Origin: Bradyrhizobium rifense
GTDB taxonomy: Bacteria > Pseudomonadota > Alphaproteobacteria > Rhizobiales > Xanthobacteraceae
Direction of reading: 5' to 3'
DNA length: 64,000 bases
Assembly (NCBI RefSeq): GCF_008123425.1
Contig: NZ_VSSS01000024.1
Location: forward strand, 259,374 to 323,373
The notes beneath the pieces were generated by a model, which saw only the letters and a program-made list of their open reading frames with translations, was not told the DNA's origin and did not search any database. A program made the translations under genes and the position numbers. This document shows positions 33,577 through 42,040 of this stretch, piece after piece (the first letter of the stretch is position 1; every line of letters begins with the position of its first letter).

Positions 33577-34317
33577 TTACGCCGCCTCGGAGCCACCGAG
33601 ATAGGCGTCGCGCACGCGGGGATCGTCCTTCAGCGTGCGCGCGGAGCCGGAGAGCACGATCTTGCCGGTCTGGAGCACATAGGCCTCGTGTGCGATCTCG
33701 AGCGCGAGGCTGGCGTTCTGCTCGACCATGAAGACCGAGACGCCTTCCTGGTTGATGGTGCGGATCAGCTCCAGCACGCGGTCGACATAGAGCGGCGACA
33801 GGCCCATGGTCGGCTCGTCCATCACGATCATCCTGGGCCGGCTCATCAGCGCGCGCGCCATCGCGACCATCTGCTGCTCGCCTCCGGACAGCGAGCCCGC
33901 GCGCTGCGACAGGCGCTGGCCGAGCTTTGGAAACAGCGTCAGCATCTTGTCGAGATCCCGCGCGATCGCCTCGCGGTCGTTGCGCACGAAGGCGCCCATC
34001 AGAATGTTCTCGCGAACGCTCATGTCCGCGAACAGACGGCGCGCCTCCGGCACCGAAGCGATGCCGCGACGAACGATCTGCGGCGTGGTGAGCCCGATCA
34101 GCGAGGCGCCGTCAAACGTCACCTCGCCGGAGCGCGGCTTCACCAGGCCCAATATGATCTTCATCGTCGTCGATTTGCCACTGGCATTGCCGCCGAGCAG
34201 GCAGACGATGTGGCCGCGGCCGACGGTGATCGACAGGTCAAAATGCACCTGGGCCTGGCCGTAGAACGTGTTGACGTTCGTCAGCGCCAGCAACGGTTCG
34301 GGGGCGCCCGTGGTCAT
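33577..34317 (-). CDS. livF: LIV-type ABC transporter ATP-binding protein LivF
   Basis: Cytoplasmic ATPase of a high-affinity branched-chain amino acid type importer, 246 aa. Walker A GNASGKST, signature LSGGEQQ, Walker B RMIVMDEP, switch His replaced in MVEQNASLALEIAHEAYVLQ, normal for LivF. Overlaps livG by 4 bases. Last gene of a unit with binding protein, fused permease and LivG. Substrate not deducible. Confidence 0.92.
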   Translation of the reverse strand: MTTGAPEPLLALTNVNTFYGQAQVHFDLSITVGRGHIVCLLGGNASGKSTTMKIILGLVKPRSGEVTFDGASLIGLTTPQIVRRGIASVPEARRLFADMSVRENILMGAFVRNDREAIARDLDKMLTLFPKLGQRLSQRAGSLSGGEQQMVAMARALMSRPRMIVMDEPTMGLSPLYVDRVLELIRTINQEGVSVFMVEQNASLALEIAHEAYVLQTGKIVLSGSARTLKDDPRVRDAYLGGSEAA

Positions 34318-35162
34318 GCCGCGCTCTCCTGCTCCGCCGTCCCCGACAGGCCGTGACCGAGATAGGCCTCGATCACCTTGGGATCGTTGCGCACCTGTTC
34401 GCCCGGCCCTTCCGCGATCTTCTGGCCCTCGTCCATGACGATGACGCGGTCGGAGAGACGCATCACCATCTCCAGCTTGTGCTCGATCAGAAGGATGGTC
34501 AGCCCCTCCGCCTTCAGCTCGGCGACGAGGCCCTGCATCTCCGCGGTCTCACTCGGATTCATGCCGGCCGTGGGCTCATCGAGCAGCAAGAGGCGCGGCT
34601 TCAACGCGAGCGCGCGGGCAATCTCGACGCGGCGGCGATTGGCGTAGGACAGGCTGTAGGCGGGCTGGTCGATCCGCGGCAGCAGCCGCTCGCCGAAACG
34701 GGCGAGAATGGTTTTGACCTCCTCGCGCAGCCGTTCTTCCTCAGCCTTGACGCTGGAAGGGCGCAGCAGCGCGAGCCCCAATTCCAGGAGCGGGCCGATG
34801 ATCGGCACCGCCGGCTTCACGGCGCGTAACCGCGTGTGAGCGCCGATCAGAACGTTGTCCATCACGCTGAGATTGCCGAAGACGCGGCCCAGCTGGAACG
34901 TGCGCGCGATGGCTTGGGCGGCGAGCCGCTCCGGCGAGAGCCCGGTGATGTCCTGCCCCTCGAAGCGAACCTCGCCCGCATCCGGCCGGTCGAGCCCGGT
35001 GACGAGATTGAACAGCGTGGTCTTGCCGGCGCCGTTCGGGCCGATGATGCTGACGAGCCCGCCCTTGGCGAGATCGAGATCGATGCTGTCGACGGCCGTC
35101 AGCCCGCCGAAGCGGCGGGTCAAGCCGCGCAGGGACAACAGCGGTGCATGCGCCTCCGCCAT
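34314..35162 (-). CDS. livG: LIV-type ABC transporter ATP-binding protein LivG
   Basis: 282 aa ATPase. Walker A GPNGAGKTT, the LivG-type long insert between Walker A and signature (AIARTFQLGRVFGNLSVMDN), signature region reading LSYANRRRVEIARALALKPR, Walker B LLLLDEPTAGMNP, and switch LLIEHKLEMVM. The signature is a YANRR variant of LSYGQRR. Stop and start overlap by one base with the permease gene. Confidence 0.93.
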   Translation of the reverse strand: MAEAHAPLLSLRGLTRRFGGLTAVDSIDLDLAKGGLVSIIGPNGAGKTTLFNLVTGLDRPDAGEVRFEGQDITGLSPERLAAQAIARTFQLGRVFGNLSVMDNVLIGAHTRLRAVKPAVPIIGPLLELGLALLRPSSVKAEEERLREEVKTILARFGERLLPRIDQPAYSLSYANRRRVEIARALALKPRLLLLDEPTAGMNPSETAEMQGLVAELKAEGLTILLIEHKLEMVMRLSDRVIVMDEGQKIAEGPGEQVRNDPKVIEAYLGHGLSGTAEQESAA

Positions 35163-36985
35163 CAGATCGTCCCCAACAGGCCCTGCGGCCTGAACCGCAC
35201 GAGCAGCAGCAGCACGATGCCGTAGATCAGGATGCGGTATTCGGCGGCGATCCGGAACACTTCCGGCAGACCGACCAGCGCCACCGCCCCGACGACCGCG
35301 CCGACGACGTTGCCGAGACCGCCGAGGATGACGACGGTCAGCGCCAGGATGGATTGCTGCGTGTTGAAGGTCTCGTGGTTGATGTAGGAATAGAGATGCG
35401 CCGCGATGCCGCCGCTGACGCCAGCGGCGAATCCGCCGAAGATGAAGGCGAGCGACTTGTAGCGGTTTAGGCTGAGGCCATAGGCGCGCGCGGCGATATC
35501 GTCGTCGCGGATGGCGCGGAAGCTGCGGCCGAGATGCGATGAGAGCAGGCGCGCCTGGAGCAGCGCAAGCACGACCATCACGGTGAAGCTGAACCAGTAC
35601 ACCGATTTCGGGTCGATCAGATCGTAGCCGAACAGCGACAGCGGCGGGATACCGGAGATACCGATCGGACCACGCGTGACGCTTTCCCAGTTCAAAATCA
35701 CCAGCGACACGATCTCGCCGATCGCGAGCGTCGCGATCGAGACGTAATGCCCGCGCAGGCGGAACGACGGCGAGATCAGGATCGTGCCGAGCGCGGCACT
35801 CATCAAGCCGCCGGCGATGATGGCGAGACCGACCGGAACGGAGAGCGTCAGCGACAGCAGCGCGGACGTATAAGCGCCGATCGCGAGCAGCGCGGCGTGC
35901 CCGAGCGAGACCTGGCCGATCGTGCCGGCAACCAGCGTGAGGCTCAGCGCAAGCATGCCAAGCAGCCAGGCGTTGATCAGGGTCTGGAGCACGTAGAACG
36001 ACACCGGCAACAGCGGCAGGATCGCGAATACGGCGACCGCGACCAGCAAGGCCCAGCGCGGAATGCGCACCGGCCGGCTCGGCGCAATAAAAGTGCCGGT
36101 GAGCGGTTCGGGCGGCGCCTGCCGGGCGCTTGCGAACAGGCCGTTCGGCCGCAGCACCAGCACGACCACCAGCAGCAGGAAGGCGAACAGATTGCGATAG
36201 CTGGTGCCGAATACGGCAACGCCGTAGCTCTCGACCAATCCGAGCAGCAGACTGCCGACCACGGCGCCGGGCACATTGCCGGCGCCGCCGACGACTTCCG
36301 CGACGACGCCCTTGAGCGTCGCCTGCAGGCTCATCGCGGTGTCGATCTGGTTGTAATACATGCCGACCAGCAGGCCGGAGACGCCGCCGAGCGCAGCCGC
36401 AATGCCGAACACCGCTTGATTGACGCGGTTGACGTCGACGCCCATCTGCATCGCGGCGTCGCGGTCCTGCGAGGCTGCGCGCACCGCCCAGCCGAGCTTG
36501 CTGTAGCGCAGGAACACGAACAGCAGCAGCGCGCTGGAGATGCCGACACCGGCGATCAGGAGATCAAGCGGCCCGATCGTGCCGCCGCCGACCTGGAAGC
36601 GCACGTCCGGCAACTGGCTCGGCAGCGCGCGCGGATTCGGTGAGAACGTCAGCATCACCAGCTGGTCGAGCACGAAGCTGATGCCGATCGTCGCCAGCAA
36701 GGGCGCGATGCGCACCGAGTTCTGCAGCGGCCGCAGGCCAAACCGCTCGATGATCAGCCCGACCAGCGCCGCAACCACCGCGACAAAGATGATGGTGAGT
36801 GGCAACGGCGTGTGCAGCTGCACCACCGCGACCCAGCCGATATAGGCGCCGACGAGATAGATCGACCCCTGCGCAAAGTTGATCAGCCGGCTGACGCCGA
36901 AGATCAGCGCGAGCCCGACTGCAACGAGGGCGTAGACATTGCCGACGATCAGCCCGTTGATGGTGTAGTCGAGCCAGGAAGACAC
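35162..36985 (-). CDS. Fused LivH-LivM ABC permease
   Basis: 607 aa inner-membrane protein. Residues 1-285 are a LivH-type permease ([20 protein letters not shown], then [20 protein letters not shown]); residues about 310-607 are LivM-type ([40 protein letters not shown]). The join at about 285-310 is a Pro-rich linker. Normally two genes; the fusion removes the need for balanced expression of the two subunits. About 12-14 membrane segments in all. Confidence 0.93.
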   Translation of the reverse strand: MSSWLDYTINGLIVGNVYALVAVGLALIFGVSRLINFAQGSIYLVGAYIGWVAVVQLHTPLPLTIIFVAVVAALVGLIIERFGLRPLQNSVRIAPLLATIGISFVLDQLVMLTFSPNPRALPSQLPDVRFQVGGGTIGPLDLLIAGVGISSALLLFVFLRYSKLGWAVRAASQDRDAAMQMGVDVNRVNQAVFGIAAALGGVSGLLVGMYYNQIDTAMSLQATLKGVVAEVVGGAGNVPGAVVGSLLLGLVESYGVAVFGTSYRNLFAFLLLVVVLVLRPNGLFASARQAPPEPLTGTFIAPSRPVRIPRWALLVAVAVFAILPLLPVSFYVLQTLINAWLLGMLALSLTLVAGTIGQVSLGHAALLAIGAYTSALLSLTLSVPVGLAIIAGGLMSAALGTILISPSFRLRGHYVSIATLAIGEIVSLVILNWESVTRGPIGISGIPPLSLFGYDLIDPKSVYWFSFTVMVVLALLQARLLSSHLGRSFRAIRDDDIAARAYGLSLNRYKSLAFIFGGFAAGVSGGIAAHLYSYINHETFNTQQSILALTVVILGGLGNVVGAVVGAVALVGLPEVFRIAAEYRILIYGIVLLLLVRFRPQGLLGTI

Positions 36986-37038
36986 GCGATGGTCCCAATC
37001 AGAGAAAAGCGGCCGAGGCTGGCGCCCCGGCCATCATG

Positions 37039-38196
37039 TCAGGTCGGCTTGCCGTCCCAAAGCGCGAACTGGCCCTTGCGCACGACGAGCTCGGCATTCA
37101 TCGCGCCTTTGACGCGGCGGCTGGCAACGTCGAACGTCGCGGTGCCGAAGATGACGCTGGGGACGTCCTTGACCTTGGTGAAGGCGTCGCGGATCGCCTT
37201 GCGGTCGGTGCCGCCGATCCTCACCACGGCGGCCGCCATGTTCATCGCGTCATAGGCGTAGGCGTTGAAGGCATCAGGCTCGAGCCCATTGTACTTCTTC
37301 TTGAAGCCGGCGATGAATTTCTGCACCTCGGGACGCGGATCCTCCGGGAAGTAGCGCGTACCGACATGAACGTCCTCGACAGCGTCGCCGCCAAGTTCGA
37401 GGAATTTCGGCGAATAGACCGAGCTCGCGGCGCAGATCACCTGCTTCAGCCCGACCTGCCGCGCCTGGCGCGCGATCAGCGCACCGTCGGAATAATAGGA
37501 GATCAGGACCAGCCCGTCGGGATTGGCGTCGCGCACGCGCACCAGCGTCGAGCGGAAGTCGCGCTCTTCGGCGATATAGCCTTCGGTGATGGCGATCTCC
37601 GCGCCATATTCCTTGGCGGCATTGTTGAAGTAGTCGCGGCTGGTGCGGCCCCAATCGGTGTTGAGGTGCAGCACCGCAAGCTTCTTCAGGCCAAGCTTCT
37701 TCACGGCATAGGCCGCCAGCAGCGGCTGCTCGTCGGCCTGGCTCACCGAGGTGCTCCACATGAAGTCACCGCCCTTGGTGAAGTCAGGGTGCGAATTGGT
37801 GAAGCCGAACTGCACGAGGCCGCCGCGCTGATAGATCGGCGAGGCCGCCATCGAGGCGGGGCTCGAGAAATCGCCGAGCTCCAGGACAATCTTGGGATCA
37901 GAGACGAACTTCTGCGCGATCGCGACCGATTGCCGCGGATCGCTCTGGCTATCCTCGAATTGATAGGCGAGCTTGCGGCCGTTGATCCCGCCGCCGGCCA
38001 GGATATCGTCGAGCGCGAGATCGAAGCCCTGCTTCCATTGCGTGCCATATTGCGCGTTCGGTCCTGTGAGGGGACCGCTGACGCCGAGCAGGATCGGCTC
38101 TGCGGTATCAGCGAACGCAGCACGCGAGAGCGCTGTTCCGGCGATTGCGGCGGCGAGCGAGCCCTTGACTAGGGTTCTACGATTGATGTTGCTCAT
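37039..38196 (-). CDS. ABC transporter substrate-binding protein (LIV family, Tat-like signal)
   Basis: 385 aa from the ATG at 38196 with GGAG upstream. A twin-arginine signal NRRTLVKGSLAAAIAGTALS is visible, suggesting Tat export. Periplasmic binding fold: LLGVSGPLTGPNAQYGTQWK, QGFDLALDDILAGGGINGRK and LVQFGFTNSHPDFTKGGDFM. Belongs to the leucine-binding protein family (Peripla_BP_6), but similar proteins bind urea, amides and aromatic acids, so the ligand is open. First gene of the transporter unit. Confidence 0.9.
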   Translation of the reverse strand: MSNINRRTLVKGSLAAAIAGTALSRAAFADTAEPILLGVSGPLTGPNAQYGTQWKQGFDLALDDILAGGGINGRKLAYQFEDSQSDPRQSVAIAQKFVSDPKIVLELGDFSSPASMAASPIYQRGGLVQFGFTNSHPDFTKGGDFMWSTSVSQADEQPLLAAYAVKKLGLKKLAVLHLNTDWGRTSRDYFNNAAKEYGAEIAITEGYIAEERDFRSTLVRVRDANPDGLVLISYYSDGALIARQARQVGLKQVICAASSVYSPKFLELGGDAVEDVHVGTRYFPEDPRPEVQKFIAGFKKKYNGLEPDAFNAYAYDAMNMAAAVVRIGGTDRKAIRDAFTKVKDVPSVIFGTATFDVASRRVKGAMNAELVVRKGQFALWDGKPT

Positions 38197-38258
38197 GCAC
38201 GGCTCCATCCAGTCAGGTGTTACAAACAAAGCAGCAATTCTTGTGCCGGTGAGATTAC

Positions 38259-38837
38259 CTATTTCGAGGGCTCGCCAAGCGACAGCATCAGCCGGTTCGC
38301 CCAGTTGAAGAACGAGGCGCCGTTGATGACGTCGACGATCTCCGCGTCGTCGAGGCCCGCACTGCGCAGCTCCGCTATATTGTCGGGACCGAACGCGATC
38401 GGCGTCGATGCCAGCGCCACCGAGGCCTTGACCACGGCGTTCCAGCGCTCGCCGAGATCGGCGCTGACGCCTTCGTCGAGCAGCCTCTGCACGTCCTCAC
38501 GGCGCTTGGAATAGGTGCTGGCGAAGCGCGCATGCACCGAGGCGCAATAGATGCAGCCGTTGTAGCGCGAGGTTGCCGCCGCTGCGAGCTCACGCTCGGC
38601 GCGCGGCAGACCGTCGGCAACGTTGTAGAAGATGTCCTTGTCGGTCTTGGTGCGGGCTTCCAGCACCTCGGGATCGCGCACCAGCAGCCGGAAATATTCC
38701 GACTTGGCGCGGGCGCGATCGACGAGACCAGCGTAATGCCGCTCGGTCAGCTCGGCCTCAGGCAGCGGCTCGATCCAGGAGACCCAACCGAGCTCATCCT
38801 GGGTGAAGACGACGGGCGGATTGACGGTGGCGCTCAT
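38259..38837 (-). CDS. Alkylhydroperoxidase-domain protein (CMD/AhpD-like)
   Basis: 192 aa. AhpD-type helix with the redox pair CIYC and a following His in YNGCIYCASVHARF, the signature of peroxidase-like carboxymuconolactone decarboxylase-fold proteins. Resembles the family often called alkylhydroperoxidase domain protein, Avi_7169 type (name from memory). Lies between the binding-protein gene and the partner CMD gene, all in the same direction, with gaps of 62 and 14 bases. Confidence 0.85.
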   Translation of the reverse strand: MSATVNPPVVFTQDELGWVSWIEPLPEAELTERHYAGLVDRARAKSEYFRLLVRDPEVLEARTKTDKDIFYNVADGLPRAERELAAAATSRYNGCIYCASVHARFASTYSKRREDVQRLLDEGVSADLGERWNAVVKASVALASTPIAFGPDNIAELRSAGLDDAEIVDVINGASFFNWANRLMLSLGEPSK

Positions 38838-38851
38838 GATGCAGCCTCCTC

Positions 38852-39454
38852 TTATGCGTTCGCCGCGGCGAGCGTGCGCAAGCCGCTGACGACCCGCACC
38901 TGAAACGACAGGAACGCGACGAGTTGGGAGAAGGTGACAATGCCGGTGTTCGACCAGCCGGCGGCAAGCAACGCCTTCATATCGGTGGACGCCGCGTCGC
39001 GCGGCCGGAACACCAGGAGATGCGCATGCTCGAGCGCCGCAATGAGCCTGGTGCCGAGTGCCGGCTTGCTCGCCGCGCTCACGCGATAGATCAAGCCGGC
39101 AGTGTTCTCGATCGACAGCGGGCCGGCCGGAAAGGAGCCATACGGACCCGACGTCTTGCCCCGCGCGATCTCGGCCTCGATCACCTCGACCAGGCGCGCG
39201 CCATCCGCGCTCGCGGCAAGCTTCTCGCGGTAGAAGGTGGCAACGGGAGACTCGCCATGGAGCCCGGTCACGAAGGCCGCAACCGCGGCGCGTTCGAGCA
39301 GCAAGAAATCGCCGGCGTCAATCGGCTGGAACAGGCTGAGGTAGCTCTTCTGCGCATTGTCGCGCGCCTGCACGCGCTTCGCGCGGATGGCGTCCAGCTC
39401 CGATCCTGGCTTGATCCCGGCGAGCGTATCGATGATATCCGGCGTACTCATCAT
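38852..39454 (-). CDS. CMD-domain protein lacking cysteine (Avi_7170-like)
   Basis: 200 aa, helical. It looks like the partner of the preceding AhpD-like protein (VAAFVTGLHGE, TFYREKLAASAD, LLAAGWSNTGIVTFSQLVAF) but contains no cysteine at all, so it cannot perform AhpD-type disulfide chemistry and probably has a structural or accessory role. Similar proteins are filed as CMD domain protein, Avi_7170 family (recollection). Adjacent to the luciferase-like monooxygenase gene. Confidence 0.75.
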   Translation of the reverse strand: MMSTPDIIDTLAGIKPGSELDAIRAKRVQARDNAQKSYLSLFQPIDAGDFLLLERAAVAAFVTGLHGESPVATFYREKLAASADGARLVEVIEAEIARGKTSGPYGSFPAGPLSIENTAGLIYRVSAASKPALGTRLIAALEHAHLLVFRPRDAASTDMKALLAAGWSNTGIVTFSQLVAFLSFQVRVVSGLRTLAAANA

Positions 39455-39481
39455 AGGGCCTCTTGCAATCCATAAATCCGA

Positions 39482-40516
39482 CTAGCCCGCCAGGGCCACT
39501 TCGGGTGCCGTCCTGGTCCAACCCAGTGCCGGTGCGACCTTCTCGGCCACCAGCTCGATCGAGCGCAGAACGTGGGGGTGCGGCGCATCGACCGAGTGAA
39601 CCTGGAACACCAGATCGGTCACCCGCTCCAGCGTCGCATCCGTGCGCAGCGAGGCAATGACCTCGTCGGCGCCGCCGACATGGGTGTCGAACGCCGTGAT
39701 CATCTCCTCCAGCGTCTCGCCCGGGGGAAGGTGGCCGCTCTTCATGAACTGCGGCAATGCACGCCGCAACCCAATATCTGCCAGCCGCAGCGCCTCGCGA
39801 TGATCGTCGGCGACGAACACGCTGCGCGACGCCATGATCCGCGGCTCCACGCCCGGCGGCAGTACCGCAAGATAGGCATCGATGATCGGGTTCTGGATCT
39901 CGGCGAGCGTCGCCTTTGGCGCGTCCTTGGCCCGCGGCTGGGTGCGCGAGAGCAGCAGGCCGTCGCCAGCCTTGCCGGCGCGCGCGCCGCCCGCCACCGA
40001 GAATGTCGCCTGCCAGATGCGCTTGTCCAATTGCGGCCGCTGCGGATAGAGCGTGTCGCCGCCGTCGAGCTGCTTGCCGGTCAGCGCCTTGCGGACCACC
40101 TCGAGATTGCGCGCGAATATCTCATTGCGCTGGGTGCCGTCGAGGCCAAAGGCGGCGAAGGCGGACGGGTTGCCACCGGTGCCGACGCCGAGCTCGAACC
40201 TGCCGTTGCAGAGCAGATCGAGCACCGCGGCGTCCTCCGCCACCCGCACCGCGCTCTCCAGCGGCAGGGTGACGATGCCGGTGCCGAGGCGAATGCGCGA
40301 GGTCTGGGCTGCGGCATAGCCGAGAAAGGTGAAGGGTGACGGCAGTCCGCCCTCGCGCTCGTGAAAATGATGCTGGGCGATCCACGCGGAATCGAGACCG
40401 GCCTTCTCGGCCCGCACGATCTGCTCGGCGGCGAAGCGATACCGCTCCGCCGGCGGCGCCTCATCGAGCAGCCGCGTGAAGAAGCCCAGGCGTTTCAGGT
40501 TTGCAAAGCGTTTCAT
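39482..40516 (-). CDS. Luciferase-like FMN-dependent monooxygenase (KPN_01858-like)
   Basis: 344 aa from the ATG at 40516; an in-frame extension to 40588 is unlikely. TIM-barrel LLM fold: KRLGFFTRLLDEAPPAERYR, AQHHFHEREGGLPSPFTFLG, IRLGTGIVTLPLESAVRVAE and the FMN-binding RFELGVGTGGNPSAFAAFG. Grouping with two CMD-fold proteins and a transporter is a known conserved neighbourhood of unknown substrate. Uses reduced flavin supplied by a separate reductase not found here. Confidence 0.85.
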   Translation of the reverse strand: MKRFANLKRLGFFTRLLDEAPPAERYRFAAEQIVRAEKAGLDSAWIAQHHFHEREGGLPSPFTFLGYAAAQTSRIRLGTGIVTLPLESAVRVAEDAAVLDLLCNGRFELGVGTGGNPSAFAAFGLDGTQRNEIFARNLEVVRKALTGKQLDGGDTLYPQRPQLDKRIWQATFSVAGGARAGKAGDGLLLSRTQPRAKDAPKATLAEIQNPIIDAYLAVLPPGVEPRIMASRSVFVADDHREALRLADIGLRRALPQFMKSGHLPPGETLEEMITAFDTHVGGADEVIASLRTDATLERVTDLVFQVHSVDAPHPHVLRSIELVAEKVAPALGWTRTAPEVALAG

Positions 40517-40580
40517 ACGACCCCTGTCGGGCGAGGATAGCCACAGCCCCGATGATGTCGGTTGCCGCGGCCCGAGACAA

Positions 40581-40605
40581 GCGGGCAATGTGCAAGGCTG
40601 CCCGC
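40581..40605 (-). terminator. Possible hairpin after metQ-like gene
   Basis: GCGGGCA (40581-40587) and TGCCCGC (40599-40605) form a 7-bp stem 37 bases beyond the gene's stop on the minus strand. The T-run is poor (TTGTC), so termination would be partial. Confidence 0.35.
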
Positions 40606-40641
40606 CGGGATCGGCCCTCGCGCTGGACCTAGGCAGACTGC

Positions 40642-41424
40642 CTACCAGCTCGGCAGCACCGCGCCCTTGAACTTGGTGAGGACGAACTCCTTCACCTCAG
40701 GCGTGTGATAGCTGTCGACCAGAATCTTGACCCAGGGCTTGTCCTTGTCGGCCGTGCGCACCGCGATCAGGTTGACATAGGGACCCTTGGGGTCCTCGCG
40801 CAGGATCGGATCCTTGACCGGATCGAGGCCCGCCTGGGTTGCATAATTGGTGTTGATCGCGGCGGCGTCGACGTCGTCGAGCGCGCGCAGCGCCTGGGCC
40901 GCATCGACCTCGATAAACTTCAGCTTCTTGGGATTCTCGGTGACGTCGAGCACGGTCGGCTTGAAGCCTGTACCGTCCTTCAGCTTGATCACGCCCTTGT
41001 CGCGCAACAGCAGCAACACGCGGCCGCCATTGGTCGGATCGTTGGGGATCGAGATCTTGCCGCCGTCGGGAATGTCGGCGAAAGCCTTGTGCTTCTTCGA
41101 ATAGACGCCGATCGGGAAATTCACGGTGAGGCCGACCGACTCGATCTTGTAGCCACGGTCGGCCTTCTGGTTGTCGAGATAAGGCTGGTTCTGGAACGAA
41201 TTGGCCTGGATGTCGCCGGCATCGAGCGCCGCGTTCGGCACCACATAGTCGGAGAACTCGATGAGCTGGATGTCAAGCCCCTGCTTGGCGGCGACCGGCT
41301 TCACCGCCTCGAAGATCTGTGCATGCGGGCCCGGCGTCACGCCGATCTTGATGGTCTCGGCTCCAGCTGCCGCCGACCACGCTGCGAGCACGGTTGCGAG
41401 GATCAGGGCGGGACGAAACGACAT
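40642..41424 (-). CDS. MetQ/NlpA-family substrate-binding protein
   Basis: 260 aa from the ATG at 41424 with GGAG eight bases upstream. Signal peptide ALILATVLAAWSAAAGAETI; then the MetQ family pattern KIGVTPGPHAQIFEAVKPVA, DIQANSFQNQPYLDNQKADR, IPNDPTNGGRVLLLLRDKGV. No lipobox Cys, so it is a soluble periplasmic form. MetN and MetI are absent, so it may serve a distant transporter or a sulfur compound related to the flavin monooxygenase downstream. A long in-frame upstream extension is rejected. Confidence 0.87.
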   Translation of the reverse strand: MSFRPALILATVLAAWSAAAGAETIKIGVTPGPHAQIFEAVKPVAAKQGLDIQLIEFSDYVVPNAALDAGDIQANSFQNQPYLDNQKADRGYKIESVGLTVNFPIGVYSKKHKAFADIPDGGKISIPNDPTNGGRVLLLLRDKGVIKLKDGTGFKPTVLDVTENPKKLKFIEVDAAQALRALDDVDAAAINTNYATQAGLDPVKDPILREDPKGPYVNLIAVRTADKDKPWVKILVDSYHTPEVKEFVLTKFKGAVLPSW

Positions 41425-41578
41425 TGATGGTCTCCAGAACTCAGCGACAATGATTGGAGCCGTATTCGCTTCTCCGCCAGGCGAAATCAATGAAATGGAA
41501 ATCCATATTTCCCGCCTGCGGCGGACAACGCTTCTCCATTTCGGCGGCAAATAGAAACGAACGGCCGCGGCGACAAGC

Positions 41579-42034
41579 GTGAGGTGTATCACGGCGGGCT
41601 CACGCCGAGAACGCGAGATTAGCGGCACGATAGCTAGGGAATCCAGCCATGACCGCCCCGCCACCCCGAAGCTCACCAACCGGAACCACCTCGAATGTTT
41701 TGCGCTCTATGCCTTGCTCCAAGGCGTGCCGTTTGATTCCGCCGTCGCATTGACGATGAGGCTGATCAACGGGTCCGAGTTCATCGGCGAGCCCTTTGGC
41801 GCCGCGAATTTCATTGCGATGGCGTCAACCCTTCACGCGCTGGCGACGCCGTGGCTCGGCCCGAAGTTTCCGCATTTCTTCAGACACTGTTTTGAGCCGT
41901 TGTTCGCCGATCCGGCGCTGTCGTTCTCCGACAAGGTCACGCGCTGGCTGGCGCAGCCAAACACGCCGCTCAAGTTGCTGAGCAATTTGCTGCTGCTGTC
42001 GGCGCTGGCCGTCGGCGTTGCCGGCATGCAGTGA
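41579..42034 (+). CDS. Hypothetical protein, possible start-region frameshift
   Basis: Open frame of 151 aa from a GTG. The conserved-looking part begins about residue 33 (NRNHLECFALYALLQGVPFD, SAVALTMRLINGSEFIGEPF) and ends in a membrane segment (LLSNLLLLSALAVGVAG). The ATG at 41649 has a good site AGGGA eight bases upstream but is in another frame; one extra base in the C-rich run 41655-41666 would join it to the main frame. So the true start is uncertain and a frameshift or sequence error is possible. No family recognised. Confidence 0.55.
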   Translation: MRCITAGSRREREISGTIARESSHDRPATPKLTNRNHLECFALYALLQGVPFDSAVALTMRLINGSEFIGEPFGAANFIAMASTLHALATPWLGPKFPHFFRHCFEPLFADPALSFSDKVTRWLAQPNTPLKLLSNLLLLSALAVGVAGMQ

Positions 42035-42040
42035 GCCTGC

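Noticed and set aside
41425-41578. Possible SAM-type riboswitch upstream of the MetQ-like gene
   Set aside because: No match to SAM-I or SAM-II conserved cores could be made by eye.
40642-41679. Extended start of the MetQ-like gene at 41679
   Set aside because: The added N-terminal part is Arg-rich with no homology pattern, while MSFRPALILATVLAAWSAAA is an ordinary signal peptide with a good ribosome site.
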